Shown piece after piece: positions 42,545-51,972 of a stretch of DNA of 61,979 nucleotides (positions within the stretch are counted from its first letter, which is position 1; every line of letters starts with the position of its first letter). Origin of the DNA: Bacillota bacterium (GTDB lineage: Bacteria; Bacillota; Clostridia; Acetivibrionales; Acetivibrionaceae); contig JAEZUI010000179.1 in assembly GCA_023421115.1 (NCBI GenBank), forward strand, positions 1 to 61,979. The letters run 5' to 3'. The notes beneath the pieces were generated by a model. It saw only the letters and a list, made by a program, of their open reading frames with translations, was not told where the DNA came from and searched no databases. The translations under genes were made by a program, and so were the position numbers.

Positions 42545-43288
42545 ATGTTTGGAAAGAATAATGTTCAGAAAAATTTTAAAAAGCAAATGAAGGAAATTGA
42601 AAAGGATTTAAAGTCAAAAGAGAAGCAAGACGAAGGAGTCCTAAGCAATAATCTCTTTAAGCTAAGGTTTTATGGATATACCCATGGTAGCAGAAAAGTT
42701 TGGCTTGGAAAAATATTTTCAGGGGGTATTTTTTCAATAATAGGAATTATTTTTGTTATACGATTTATTATGTCTTTAGTTTCGTCCTTTATGTATCAGC
42801 CTTATTTAGGATCTGACATGATAAATAGTTATTATGAGGGTGATTATTCACAGGCGGTTATGTACAGTGATAAAGTACTAAAAAAAGATCATTATGATTA
42901 TAATGCGTTATTGTATAAAGCAAAGTCACTAAGAGCTTTAGAAAAATATGAAGAGGCAATTGAATGTCTTAAAACTCTAGAGAGCACAGGTATAGAAAAT
43001 AACCCTGAGGCTTTTAAGGAATACGGTAATTGTTATGCGGATTTAGCAAAACATGATGATGCTATAAATTATTATGAGAGAGCAATGGAGATAAATTCTT
43101 ATGATGATATTGTGGCTGCAGCTTTAGGATGGGAGTATTATTATTTAGGTAAATATGAAAAAGCTTCAGTCTATGCCCAAAAAGCTTTTATCTTGAACAA
43201 TGAGAACAGGGATGCTAAAAGGCTTATTAATGAATTGGAAAAGGTGTCGCCTGAAATTGAAAAAAAGACGGATGTCGATGGGCAGTAA
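42545..43288 (+). CDS. Membrane-anchored TPR protein
   Basis: The protein has 247 residues, ATG 42545 after GTGGGGG. A charged N-terminal coiled coil (about 5-35), a single transmembrane helix (about 63-85, FSIIGIIFVIRFIMSLVSSF), then at least three TPR units (about 95-225: GDYSQAVMYSDKVLKKDHYD, YEEAIECLKTLES, HDDAINYYERAMEINSYDD, KYEKASVYAQKAFILNNEN). TPRs bind partner proteins; here they probably face outward or inward depending on topology. Partner unknown. Confidence 0.75.
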   Translation: MFGKNNVQKNFKKQMKEIEKDLKSKEKQDEGVLSNNLFKLRFYGYTHGSRKVWLGKIFSGGIFSIIGIIFVIRFIMSLVSSFMYQPYLGSDMINSYYEGDYSQAVMYSDKVLKKDHYDYNALLYKAKSLRALEKYEEAIECLKTLESTGIENNPEAFKEYGNCYADLAKHDDAINYYERAMEINSYDDIVAAALGWEYYYLGKYEKASVYAQKAFILNNENRDAKRLINELEKVSPEIEKKTDVDGQ

Positions 43289-43744
43289 TTTTTTCGTTGA
43301 TGAAGGCATCAAAATTATAATGAAGGAATTGATGGACTGTTCACAAAGATAGAGGTCTAAAGGTTTTTAAAGAAATTACTTTTAATTAATTAAATCATAT
43401 GGTATTATTATTCTGATTAATTTTTTTATTTTTGGAGAGGAGGAATTGAAAGGGGTAGTAAAAATATTGTTTGCGTTATAAAGTATTCTTAACACGCATA
43501 GACAAAATAAGAACAATTATATTATTTAGATTTTGATGTAAACTTTTTTGCATGTATATTATTATAATGAAGAAAAATATAATTTAACGTCTAAAAATAA
43601 AAACAATTTTCGAATAATATATAGATTGTGTATAGCAATTTTACATTTGATGCTAATTTGACACTGTAATCAAAAAGTTGCAAGAATCTCAAAACACTAC
43701 AGACAAAGAAGAAAGAAGCTTTATTTTATGAAGGGGGAAATGTA
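43289..43744. other. Long intergenic region upstream of the LRR-dockerin gene
   Basis: About 455 AT-rich bases. A strong AGAGGAGG near 43434-43441 is followed only by an 11-codon TTG frame. A TTTGACACTGTAATC sequence at about 43657-43672 resembles the TGACA repeats of the two-component promoters further on but is single. No gene recognised. Confidence 0.35.
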
Positions 43745-44920
43745 ATGTTAAAAAAAGTTCAACAAAAAAAAGTACTGGCTCTTTTTGCCACAGTACTATT
43801 TATCGGTTCAACGTGTGTGCCGGTTTGTGCCGCTTCGGGGACAGAAATCGATATCAAGGCACAGATAGCTATTACTAATGTAGAGGATGACAATGGGGTA
43901 ATATACTTCAAAGATCCTAATTTGGAAAGTGCTATACGTTATGAAATTGACAAAGCAGAAGGGGATATTTTAAAGAGCGATGTATTAAATGTTAAGTATT
44001 TATATCTCGAAAGCAGCAATATAAGCGATATAACACCTCTTAGTAATTTTGCAAATTTGAATGATTTATATTTAGATAATAACAAGATAAGTGATTTGAC
44101 TCCGATTGCTAATCTTACAAAACTCAGAGATGTATCACTTAGTAAAAACAATATAAAAGATGTTTCTCCACTTGTTAATCTTAAAAATGTAAATGTTTTG
44201 AATCTAAGTAATAATTACATAAGTGATATATCATCAATCAGTAAATTAACCAATATAGAATCGCTTGATTTATCTAATAATAATATAACGGATGTATCAC
44301 CACTTACTGAGGTTGCTTATATGACATCTTTATCCTTATCCTTTAACTCTGTAACCGATATATTACCACTTGCTGAAATTAAGAGTATAAGAGAATTAAA
44401 ATTGCAAGGCAATAAAATAGTTGATATTACGCCTTTAAGCAAACTTACAGGTTTAAGTCAACTAGATTTACGAAACAATAAGATAATCGACATATCTTCT
44501 CTCGGTAACCTTACAATGCTAAAATCTATATATCTTAGTGACAATGGTATAAAAGATATCTCATCCCTTAGCAAATTAACCAAAATTGAAAGTTTGGAAT
44601 TGAATAATAATCCACTGAGTAATTCAACAACGCCAGGTGCTGTGCATAAGTCCGATTTGGATTTTTCCGTTAATGGTAAGACTTATGAGGTCTGGATTGT
44701 TGATGAAACTCCAATAATCTATGGAGATGTCAATGGAGATAATTTGGTTGATTCCATTGATTGCGGTACACTTATAAATTATTTGCTTGGTAGAACCGAT
44801 ACTCTAAAAAGCAAACAGGCAGCCGATACTAACACGGATGGAGCTATAAATTCTATCGATTGTGCAGTTCTTAGGAAATTTATTATCGGGCAAGTAAAGT
44901 TCTTACCAAGTCAAAACTAA
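43745..44920 (+). CDS. Secreted leucine-rich-repeat protein with C-terminal dockerin
   Basis: The protein has 391 residues, ATG 43745 after AAGGGGG. Signal peptide (1-30), then an internalin-type LRR domain (about 50-290) with nine or more 22-residue units such as LTNIESLDLSNNNITDVSPL. A type-I-like dockerin follows (about 325-387, GDVNGDNLVDSIDCGTLINY and DTNTDGAINSIDCAVLRKF). In both dockerin halves the usual Phe/Tyr after SID is Cys. It contains no catalytic domain, so it would bring a binding module rather than an enzyme to the cellulosome. Followed by a strong terminator. Confidence 0.9.
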   Translation: MLKKVQQKKVLALFATVLFIGSTCVPVCAASGTEIDIKAQIAITNVEDDNGVIYFKDPNLESAIRYEIDKAEGDILKSDVLNVKYLYLESSNISDITPLSNFANLNDLYLDNNKISDLTPIANLTKLRDVSLSKNNIKDVSPLVNLKNVNVLNLSNNYISDISSISKLTNIESLDLSNNNITDVSPLTEVAYMTSLSLSFNSVTDILPLAEIKSIRELKLQGNKIVDITPLSKLTGLSQLDLRNNKIIDISSLGNLTMLKSIYLSDNGIKDISSLSKLTKIESLELNNNPLSNSTTPGAVHKSDLDFSVNGKTYEVWIVDETPIIYGDVNGDNLVDSIDCGTLINYLLGRTDTLKSKQAADTNTDGAINSIDCAVLRKFIIGQVKFLPSQN

Positions 44921-44929
44921 GTTTAAGAA

Positions 44930-44968
44930 AGCCACTGTAAAACGATTTGTTTTACAGTGGCTTTTTTT
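44930..44968 (+). terminator. Strong terminator after the LRR-dockerin gene
   Basis: AGCCACTGTAAAA (44930-44942) pairs perfectly with TTTTACAGTGGCT (44950-44962), followed by seven T residues. Confidence 0.92.
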
Positions 44969-45073
44969 ACTAAAAATTTTCATGACAGATATAAAAAATT
45001 ATTACAAATAGAGATTATTATTGAAATTGATGATAAAATAAAGGTAAACAAATATTTTAGGGGAGTTGATTTT

Positions 45074-47880
45074 ATGAAAAAAAGGTTTATGATGTTTGTA
45101 CTTGTCCTGACCTGTATTTTGACATGTTGTAAAGTTGCCTATGGTTTAACTCCGCCGCCTCGGATTGAAGGTACAATATTTTTACCGGAAGGCAAAGTGG
45201 CACCACCTGGGGGAATTAAGCTGAAGGTAATTGCGGAAGCCAAGGATTCAGTCTTAACTTTTGAAAGCACGATAAAAGAAGGAGAAAACTCTGCAGATTA
45301 TTGGTTTACTGTTCTTACCATGGTTGGAGGCTTAGAGATCAGGTGTGAATTAGTAACACCGATTGAAGACTATTATGATGTCAGCTACTATACAGGAAGT
45401 AATCAGAAGCCCTTTAAAAGCGATGCTGTAAAGCTTACTGAGATGATAAGTGGCTCCGATCATAATATTACCCTAGTAGAAAGTAAGAAGGTAAAAGGTG
45501 AAATAATACTTCCTGATGTTATGCCTGTACAAAAGGACTCGTCTGTTACTCTAAATTTTATTGCAAGAAGTGAAACTCGCATATTAGGTGATGGAGATCC
45601 ATATTTCAATATATATTTCTCTAAAGATGTGAATGTAGTTATAAAGGAAGGTGAAAAGAGCGGAGAATTTGAAGTTAATCTTCCTGTCTATTCTGATGAA
45701 TATTTCTATAATTATAGATTAAATGACTATATTTCCGGTGTAAGTCCTACTTCTGATGTGTTTGACATGAATAACAAATTAACAGAAGAAGAGAATATAG
45801 AAGTTGTGCTCGATAAGGGAAATGTAATAAAGGGTGTAATAAGACTTCCTGAAGGTGAAGTTGCCGGAAAAGGAGGTTTTCCCGTAACTGTATCTGCAAT
45901 TTACTTTACCAAACATAATAGTATTGCGGGATTAATAGAACGCCCTAATTATATTGACAGGGAAGTTATAATACCTGAAAGTGAAAACAGCATTAATTAT
46001 GAAGTTACTGTTTGTCCTCAGTACTCAAAATATTATATGCAGTATAGATTGGATAAAAATACACATATATATAAAGGATACTATAGTCAAGGGGGAACTG
46101 TAACCAAGCTAGATAAGGAGAATTGTGCTTTTGTAGTTACCAATGATGTGGATGGAATTGATCTTAGTGTATTAAATGGAGTGAAGCTTTCAGGAAAAAT
46201 TATATGTCCTGAAGGGGAATTGGCATCAGAAGATTTATCAGGTATATTGATGTTATATAATAATGATTACTTATTAGATTACAAATATTCTATTGAAAAG
46301 GGCAGTAGTTTTGCATCATTTGAGTTCATTATACCTGAGGATTTGGAAGATTTGATTTTAAGATATGAAGTAGACGCATCTGAATATGTAGATATGGGTT
46401 ATTATAACGAAAATGGAACTACATCAATTAATGCAAAAGCTCAAAATCTCAGTGTAAAAAACAGTCCAATTGATAATATACAGTTTTATATTCTACAGAA
46501 TGAAAAAATAACTGGGAAAATATCTATTCCAGAGGATCTTGTTAGCATTGATAAGTCACAAACATATGTGGTTACTGCATCTGCAAAAAATGCAGAGGGA
46601 ACCTACGATATAATAAAAAATTCATTTTGTGAGATTTCACCTAATGAACAGAGCGCTTTATTTGAACTATTAATACCAGGAGAATATAAAGAAGTGATTT
46701 TATCTTATTCAGTTGCTCCGAATTCAGCTATAGATTTTCCTTTAGTGACTGGCGGTTATCTTGGGGAAGATGGAATGGTGCTAACTGAAGATAAGGCAAA
46801 AATAATCAACCCAAGCCAGCTTGGGTCTACAGATATTGAGTTGATTCCAATTAAAGGTGTAAGAATCTCAGGAATATTTACAGTGGACGAAGAGCATCAA
46901 TATTTAAAAGAAGATAGAATATACATAGGGTATTCTGTTTTGTTTGAAGATGGACAGTCTACAGATATATTAAAAGAGCTATACTGGGTGGATAAAACAG
47001 CTGATTCACAGAAATATTACATAGAAATACCACCAAAATTATTTGGCAAAAATTTTAGAATAACATTCTTTTCAGGCGGTTCAGAATCATTTTATTTAGC
47101 GGACGACGGCGTAACAGAAGACTTAAACAAGGCAAGAGTATTTACAGTTGATGGCGTTGACATTAAAAACTTGGATATATCATTTGGACACTCATCTTCT
47201 GTATTATATGGGGATGTAAACAACGATGGGCTAGTTAATTCAATTGACTTAGCAAAGTTTAGAGGATTTTTGTTAGGGAAATTTGGACAGGATGAAATAG
47301 TTACTAAGAATACCGACTTGAATCTAGATGGAGAATTAAACTCATTAGACTTTGGACTGTTAAGAAAGTACTTACTTGGAATGATTCGCGACCTGCCAGT
47401 TGTCTCTTCCCCTATCGATCCATATGCGGTTTTATATTATGATTTTAATGACAATAAATTAGGAGAATGGACTTTATCTGCAACTAATGGGGGAAAAGCA
47501 GATTACGCAGTAGAAAACGGAAGATTGATATTGCGTGTTCAAGATGGGGGAAGTGATATGTGGGATGTGCGCCTTGATCATAAAATACCTTCTTTAAATG
47601 CTGGGAATTTTTACGAAATTGAGTTTAAAGTCACTGCTACAAAGGGTGCAAAAGTATATACAAGGATTGGTGAGGTTCGTGATCCTTATAGAGACGTATG
47701 GACTAATAACTGGGAAACATTATTTTTACCAGCAAATAAGGTTGTATCGGTATCGGAAACTTTTAGACCCGATTATACATTTTCCGATGAAGTAGTATCA
47801 TTTTTTTGGGGGGGTTTATAGCAGGTGAAGTTCCATATGAAGTTTTCATTGATGATGTAGTTATTAGAGCAAAGATGTAA
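45074..47880 (+). CDS. Multi-repeat dockerin protein with C-terminal CBM-like domain, frameshifted
   Basis: Start ATG 45074 (AGGGGAG upstream, signal peptide MKKRFMMFVLVLTCILTC). Six beta-rich repeats of about 110 residues begin near residues 28, 138, 250, 371, 476 and 594; each opens with a (K/R)xxGxIxxPEG-like strand. A dockerin lies at about 712-772 (GDVNNDGLVNSIDL, DLNLDGELNSLDFGLLRKYL), then a CBM4/9-like jelly roll from about 785. The frame breaks at 47801-47814, seven T then seven G: as read, it stops at 47821. One extra base there restores a natural domain end (FIAGEVPYEVFIDDVVIRAK, stop at 47880). Either a sequencing or assembly indel, strain mutation, or slippage site. Confidence 0.8.
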
Positions 47881-47956
47881 TTACAAAATTACAAACATAT
47901 TCTGTTTCGTTTTTACACTAGTAAAAATAATCGAATACACAGACATTTTTAGTGAT

Positions 47957-47985
47957 TTGACACTTTCTTGACACAATTATATGAT
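47957..47985 (+). promoter_or_regulatory. Promoter of the two-component operon with 11-bp TTGACA direct repeat
   Basis: TTGACA at 47957-47962 and again at 47968-47973, 11 bp apart; the first forms a consensus promoter with TATGAT (47980-47985, 17-base spacer). Eleven-bp direct repeats are the binding pattern of OmpR/PhoB regulators. Confidence 0.65.
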
Positions 47986-48048
47986 ACACTTTTGTAGTAG
48001 ATATTGAGAAAACTGCGAGAATCAAAGTCCATCTGAAAGGTCGGTATA

Positions 48049-48780
48049 ATGGAGTATAGATATAAGATATTAGTTGTAGATGATGATGAATCTATAAGAG
48101 AATTAATACAGGTATATCTCGAGGATGATTTTGAGGTGCTTCATGCTGCCTCCGGTAATGAGGCTGTTAAGCTTACGAAAGAGGAAAAGCCATCACTTAT
48201 GGTACTTGATATTATGTTGCCAAACAAATCCGGATGGGAAGTTTGTAAAGAAGTTCGGAGTTTTTGCAACATTCCAATAATAATGGTTACTGCAAAGGGT
48301 GAGGAATATGATAGAGTCCTTGGCCTTGAGTTAGGTGCAGATGATTATATTTGTAAGCCCTTCAGCCCTAGAGAACTATTAGCTAGGGTAAAGGCTCAAA
48401 TTAGAAGGAGTACTCTTCTTACAGAACAAAATTTTACACAAACTTTAAAGAGTGATGACAGCCAAAGGTTAGCAGAGGATGGAATTGTTGAACTGAGTGG
48501 TTTGTTCATAGATCTGAAAAAATATAAGGCAACGCTCTATGGTAATGATATTGATTTGACAGCAAAGGAGATTCAGCTATTAGCATTACTGATGCTTTAT
48601 AAGGGGCATGTATTTAGTCGTGAACAACTACTGCAAAAGGTATGGGGATTTGACTATGTTGGAGATTCCAGGGCTGTTGATTCGGCAATCAAACGTCTGA
48701 GGAAAAAGCTAGGTAGCATCGATAGTACAAAGGAATTTATCCATTCAATTAGAGGTGTAGGGTATAAATTTGAGGTGTAG
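48049..48780 (+). CDS. OmpR/PhoB-family response regulator
   Basis: The protein has 243 residues. Receiver domain (1-120) with acidic pocket VVDDDES, phosphorylation Asp in LMVLDIMLPN (about 53), MVTAKGEE (Thr) and CKPFSP (Lys). After a 25-residue linker, a winged-helix DNA-binding domain (about 145-240: IDLTAKEIQLLALLMLYKG, FSREQLLQKVWGFDY, RAVDSAIKRLRKKL, GVGYKF). Five bases before the kinase gene. Likely target sites are the TGACA repeats at its own promoter and at 50228-50254. Confidence 0.93.
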   Translation: MEYRYKILVVDDDESIRELIQVYLEDDFEVLHAASGNEAVKLTKEEKPSLMVLDIMLPNKSGWEVCKEVRSFCNIPIIMVTAKGEEYDRVLGLELGADDYICKPFSPRELLARVKAQIRRSTLLTEQNFTQTLKSDDSQRLAEDGIVELSGLFIDLKKYKATLYGNDIDLTAKEIQLLALLMLYKGHVFSREQLLQKVWGFDYVGDSRAVDSAIKRLRKKLGSIDSTKEFIHSIRGVGYKFEV

Positions 48781-48785
48781 AGCTC

Positions 48786-50192
48786 ATGAAAACTATTTTT
48801 AGCAAACTTTTATTAGGTTTTATTTTTACTATAGTAATTTGTCTTGTAGTTGTCGGAGTCAGTATTTCTTTTATTGTACGAAATTATGCCACAGATCAGA
48901 AAGAGAAAGAACTGATTATTAAAGCACAGTATATAGCACAATCAGCCAAACACTTTTTCATAAATGGTGAAAGTCCTCATGAATATATCAATGAAATTAA
49001 TCGTCTAGATTCCAATCTAGGAACAGAGGTATGGGCTATAGACCATAATGGTGTAGTCATTGCAGCAGCTTCACCCCATATTTATTGTGAAGGTAGTCTC
49101 TTGAACCAATCCCAGTTATCAGAAGTGAAATCAGGCAAGCAAAATATTTTTAAAGGCTACTCTGATTGTTTTGAAGATCCGGTTGTAAGAGTGACTACTC
49201 CTATAAAGGAAAATGACAAAATGTTAGGTGCAATAATTGTATACTCACCTATAAAAGGTATTGACCAGACTGTTAACGGGTTAATCATATTTATAGTGGT
49301 TTGTGTTGTGTTGGCTTTGATTATATCATTATTAATTTGCTATTTTATTACAAAGCGGATTGCAAAGCCCATTCAGAATCTAACTGAAGCATCAAACGCT
49401 ATTGTAAATGGTAATAGAGATGTTAAAGTATGTACCGAAACAGGATTTAAAGAGTTTAATCAGCTCGCAGCTTCCTTTAATTATATGATAAAGAAGCTTG
49501 ATGAGAATGATAAGAATATGAAGGATTTCGTGGCTAATGTCTCTCACGAGTTGAAGAGTCCCCTTACTTCAATTAAAGGGTTTACAGAGGCTTTAATTGA
49601 CGGAAAAGGAAAAACAGAAGAACGAACTAATAAGTTTTTAAATATAATGGATAAGGAATCTAACAGACTAAATAAGCTTGTAGATAACTTGCTAATATTG
49701 TGTAGGTCAGATGGCAATATAGGAATTGAACGCCAAAAAGTAAATATAAAAGACACCATTAGCGAAGTGTTGTTGGGTTTTGAAACAAAAGTGAAAGAGA
49801 AAGGTTTAAGTATAGATATTGTAAATAACAGCACAACAAATTATGTCATGGCAGATTTTAATTCCTTTAAGCAAATTCTTATTAATTTACTTGATAACGC
49901 TGTAAAATACTCTTCTAAAAACAGTAAGATTGTAATATTGATTAGTGATAGTAGGGATAATGTTCAAATATCTGTAAAAGATAATGGACCGGGGATTCCT
50001 AAGGAGGATATTCCGTACATATGGGATAGATTTTACCGGGTTGATAAAGATAGAAGCAGGGAAACAGGCGGAACAGGATTAGGACTGGCAATAGTAAAAG
50101 AACTTGTAGAAAAAAATGGTGGAATAGTTGAAGTAAATAGCCAAATCGGAATAGGCACAACATTTAGTTTTGAACTCCTAAGAGCAGGTTAA
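48786..50192 (+). CDS. Membrane sensor histidine kinase
   Basis: The protein has 468 residues. TM1 (about 8-30), an extracytoplasmic sensor domain (about 31-160) of double Cache/PAS-like beta type (GTEVWAIDHNGVVIAAAS), TM2 (about 163-188), HAMP (about 190-240), HisKA with FVANVSHELKSPLTSIKGF, and HATPase with NLLDNAVKYS, VKDNGPGIPKED, RFYRVDKDRSRETGGTGLGL. All motifs are intact. Its stop codon lies in the loop of a terminator stem. Together with the preceding regulator and following lipoprotein/ABC genes it looks like an envelope-stress or antimicrobial-response module (inference). Confidence 0.93.
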   Translation: MKTIFSKLLLGFIFTIVICLVVVGVSISFIVRNYATDQKEKELIIKAQYIAQSAKHFFINGESPHEYINEINRLDSNLGTEVWAIDHNGVVIAAASPHIYCEGSLLNQSQLSEVKSGKQNIFKGYSDCFEDPVVRVTTPIKENDKMLGAIIVYSPIKGIDQTVNGLIIFIVVCVVLALIISLLICYFITKRIAKPIQNLTEASNAIVNGNRDVKVCTETGFKEFNQLAASFNYMIKKLDENDKNMKDFVANVSHELKSPLTSIKGFTEALIDGKGKTEERTNKFLNIMDKESNRLNKLVDNLLILCRSDGNIGIERQKVNIKDTISEVLLGFETKVKEKGLSIDIVNNSTTNYVMADFNSFKQILINLLDNAVKYSSKNSKIVILISDSRDNVQISVKDNGPGIPKEDIPYIWDRFYRVDKDRSRETGGTGLGLAIVKELVEKNGGIVEVNSQIGIGTTFSFELLRAG

Positions 50193-50213
50193 GCTGTTCT
50201 TTAGGAGTTTTTT
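50173..50213 (+). terminator. Terminator overlapping the kinase gene end
   Basis: AACTCCTAAGAGCAG pairs with CTGTTCTTTAGGAGTT (one G-T pair), then TTTTT; the kinase stop codon is in the loop. Confidence 0.8.
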
Positions 50214-50227
50214 AAATGTTCCATTAA

Positions 50228-50269
50228 TGACACCAACCTGACATGGTTCTGACACATACATTTGATAGA
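50228..50269 (+). promoter_or_regulatory. Promoter of the lipoprotein-ABC operon with three TGACA repeats spaced 11 bp
   Basis: TGACA occurs at 50228-50232, 50239-50243 and 50250-50254, exactly 11 bp apart. CTGACA (50238-50243) with TTTGAT (50261-50266) at 17 bases could be the -35/-10. The same repeat spacing is seen at 47957-47973. Confidence 0.65.
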
Positions 50270-50306
50270 ATTCCTTATATATAAATTTTATATTAGGGGG
50301 AATTTT

Positions 50307-50762
50307 ATGTACAAAAAGTTATGGGTTATTTTATTGGTGTGTTTACTAATGTTTACCGGATGTGCTTCTCAAAACGGAAGTGCAGCAGAAACTGCAAAAC
50401 TGACAACTGTTGGTATTAATGCACTGGCAGCAGATCCCGGTGCATATACCGGAAAGTTTCAAATCAAGGGAATAGTTCAGTATTCCGATGCAAAAAATTT
50501 CATATTCAGATTGATTGATGAAGAAGAATTTAAAACCTGTGGGCTCGATCCATGTGGAGCAGGAGCTATCGTTACAATTTATACACCTGACTCAACCATG
50601 CCGCAAGGCAAAACGCCATCAAATTATGTGTACGATGTAAAAATGCCTAAAGTTGAAGAGTTGGTTACTGTTCAGGGTGAACTTGTAAAATTGGGTGAAG
50701 GCTATATGTTTGAAGTGGATAAAGTGCTAAAGGGTTCTAAAACTTTGATTGCAAAGAAATAA
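50307..50762 (+). CDS. Lipoprotein with OB-like domain, partner of the MacB-type ABC transporter
   Basis: The protein has 151 residues from ATG 50307 (AGGGGGA upstream); the 15 upstream in-frame codons lack a site. The lipobox LLMFTGCAS puts the lipid-anchored Cys at about 19. The mature domain (ALAADPGAYTGKFQIKGIVQ, FRLIDEEEF, EELVTVQGELVKLGEGYMFE) has the strand order of an OB fold. Two cysteines in KTCGLDPCGAG could bind a metal or form a disulfide. Its promoter has three TGACA repeats, so it should be controlled by the upstream two-component system. Function unknown, probably the extracytoplasmic part of the transporter system. Confidence 0.75.
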   Translation: MYKKLWVILLVCLLMFTGCASQNGSAAETAKLTTVGINALAADPGAYTGKFQIKGIVQYSDAKNFIFRLIDEEEFKTCGLDPCGAGAIVTIYTPDSTMPQGKTPSNYVYDVKMPKVEELVTVQGELVKLGEGYMFEVDKVLKGSKTLIAKK

Positions 50763-50808
50763 GCAATGATTGAAATAGTAATATAAGATGCAATAAAGGG
50801 GAAATTGT

Positions 50809-51972
50809 ATGAATTTATATAAGCTAGTTTTTCGTAATTTGTTAGGTAGAAAAAACCGATTTATATTTACTTTAAGCGGAATTACTCTTGGAATAATAGC
50901 TTTAGTAGTCCTCATAAGTTTAGGTGCAGGACTTCAATCACAAATACATAAGCAGGCTAACGATTTAGGAGCAAATCTGATTGTTACAGCAAAAGGCTGG
51001 TGTGCATATGAGCAGGTAAAGGTTCTAAGCGGAAAGCAGCTGCCCGATGCAATACTTCCGGAAGATGTATCAAAAATTGAAAAAATTCAAGGTATAAAAG
51101 CGTATCCGTACTTAACTGTGGGATCTGCCATAAATAACGAACCCGTTTCGGTAACGGGAGCACGTATTTTAGAGGTTAAGGACTTAAAAAAATGGAATAT
51201 AAGTAAGGGTGATTTCCCAAGCACTTCCGAAAAGTATGGAATAGTTGCCGGTTCTGCAATTGCTGAGAATTTTGAGCTTGGTATAGGCAATTCAATAACC
51301 CTTAGGGGAAAAGAGTTTAAAGTGACCGGAATATTAGATGCAACAGGAACAGGCGACGATGGTGTTCTGTTTATAGAATTGGATACAGCGAGGGAAGTAT
51401 ATGAAACTGATGGACGAGTATCTTTCATTGGCGTTAAGGTAGAAGACATTAATAAGATTGATTACTATTCCAATGTAATAACCGATGCAGCTAATGTAGC
51501 AGTACTTTCAGACCGGCAATTGCTAAGTTCGGTTTTGAGTGTAGTAAATTCAGTGAGCACAACACTCAATATAATTGCCATAATAGCCGTGCTAGCAGCA
51601 AGCTTCGGGATTATCAATACTATGCTTACAGCTATATATGAAAGAAAAAAGGAGATTGGAATATTAAAGTCAATGGGCTGTTCGAACAATCAAATATTCT
51701 ATGTTTTTGTTATGGAGTCAGCTTTATATGGAATGATTGGAGGAGTTTTAGGACTTGATATTGGAGCTATAACCTCCTTCTTTATAACTCCATTTATTGC
51801 ACAGAACGAATTTACGGCTTTTGTACGTTCTACAGAAGTATCGGGTATGCTGAAGGTATCAGACATGCTGCTCATTTTGTTAGGTTCTATAATTATCTCT
51901 ACAATATCGGGCATATATCCTTCTTTAAGAGCTGCCAAACTAACTCCGGTGGAGGCGATTAGCTATGAGTAA
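50809..51972 (+). CDS. MacB/FtsX-type ABC transporter permease
   Basis: The protein has 387 residues, ATG 50809 after AAAGGGGA. TM1 near residues 20-45 (FIFTLSGITLGIIALVVLISL), a large MacB-like periplasmic-type domain (about 50-250), then three TM helices near the C-terminus (about 262-295, 310-335, 350-375) with the FtsX signature YERKKEIGILKSMGCSNNQI. Such permeases drive mechanotransmission or peptide/lipoprotein export, not import. Eight-base overlap with the ATPase gene. Confidence 0.9.
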   Translation: MNLYKLVFRNLLGRKNRFIFTLSGITLGIIALVVLISLGAGLQSQIHKQANDLGANLIVTAKGWCAYEQVKVLSGKQLPDAILPEDVSKIEKIQGIKAYPYLTVGSAINNEPVSVTGARILEVKDLKKWNISKGDFPSTSEKYGIVAGSAIAENFELGIGNSITLRGKEFKVTGILDATGTGDDGVLFIELDTAREVYETDGRVSFIGVKVEDINKIDYYSNVITDAANVAVLSDRQLLSSVLSVVNSVSTTLNIIAIIAVLAASFGIINTMLTAIYERKKEIGILKSMGCSNNQIFYVFVMESALYGMIGGVLGLDIGAITSFFITPFIAQNEFTAFVRSTEVSGMLKVSDMLLILLGSIIISTISGIYPSLRAAKLTPVEAISYE

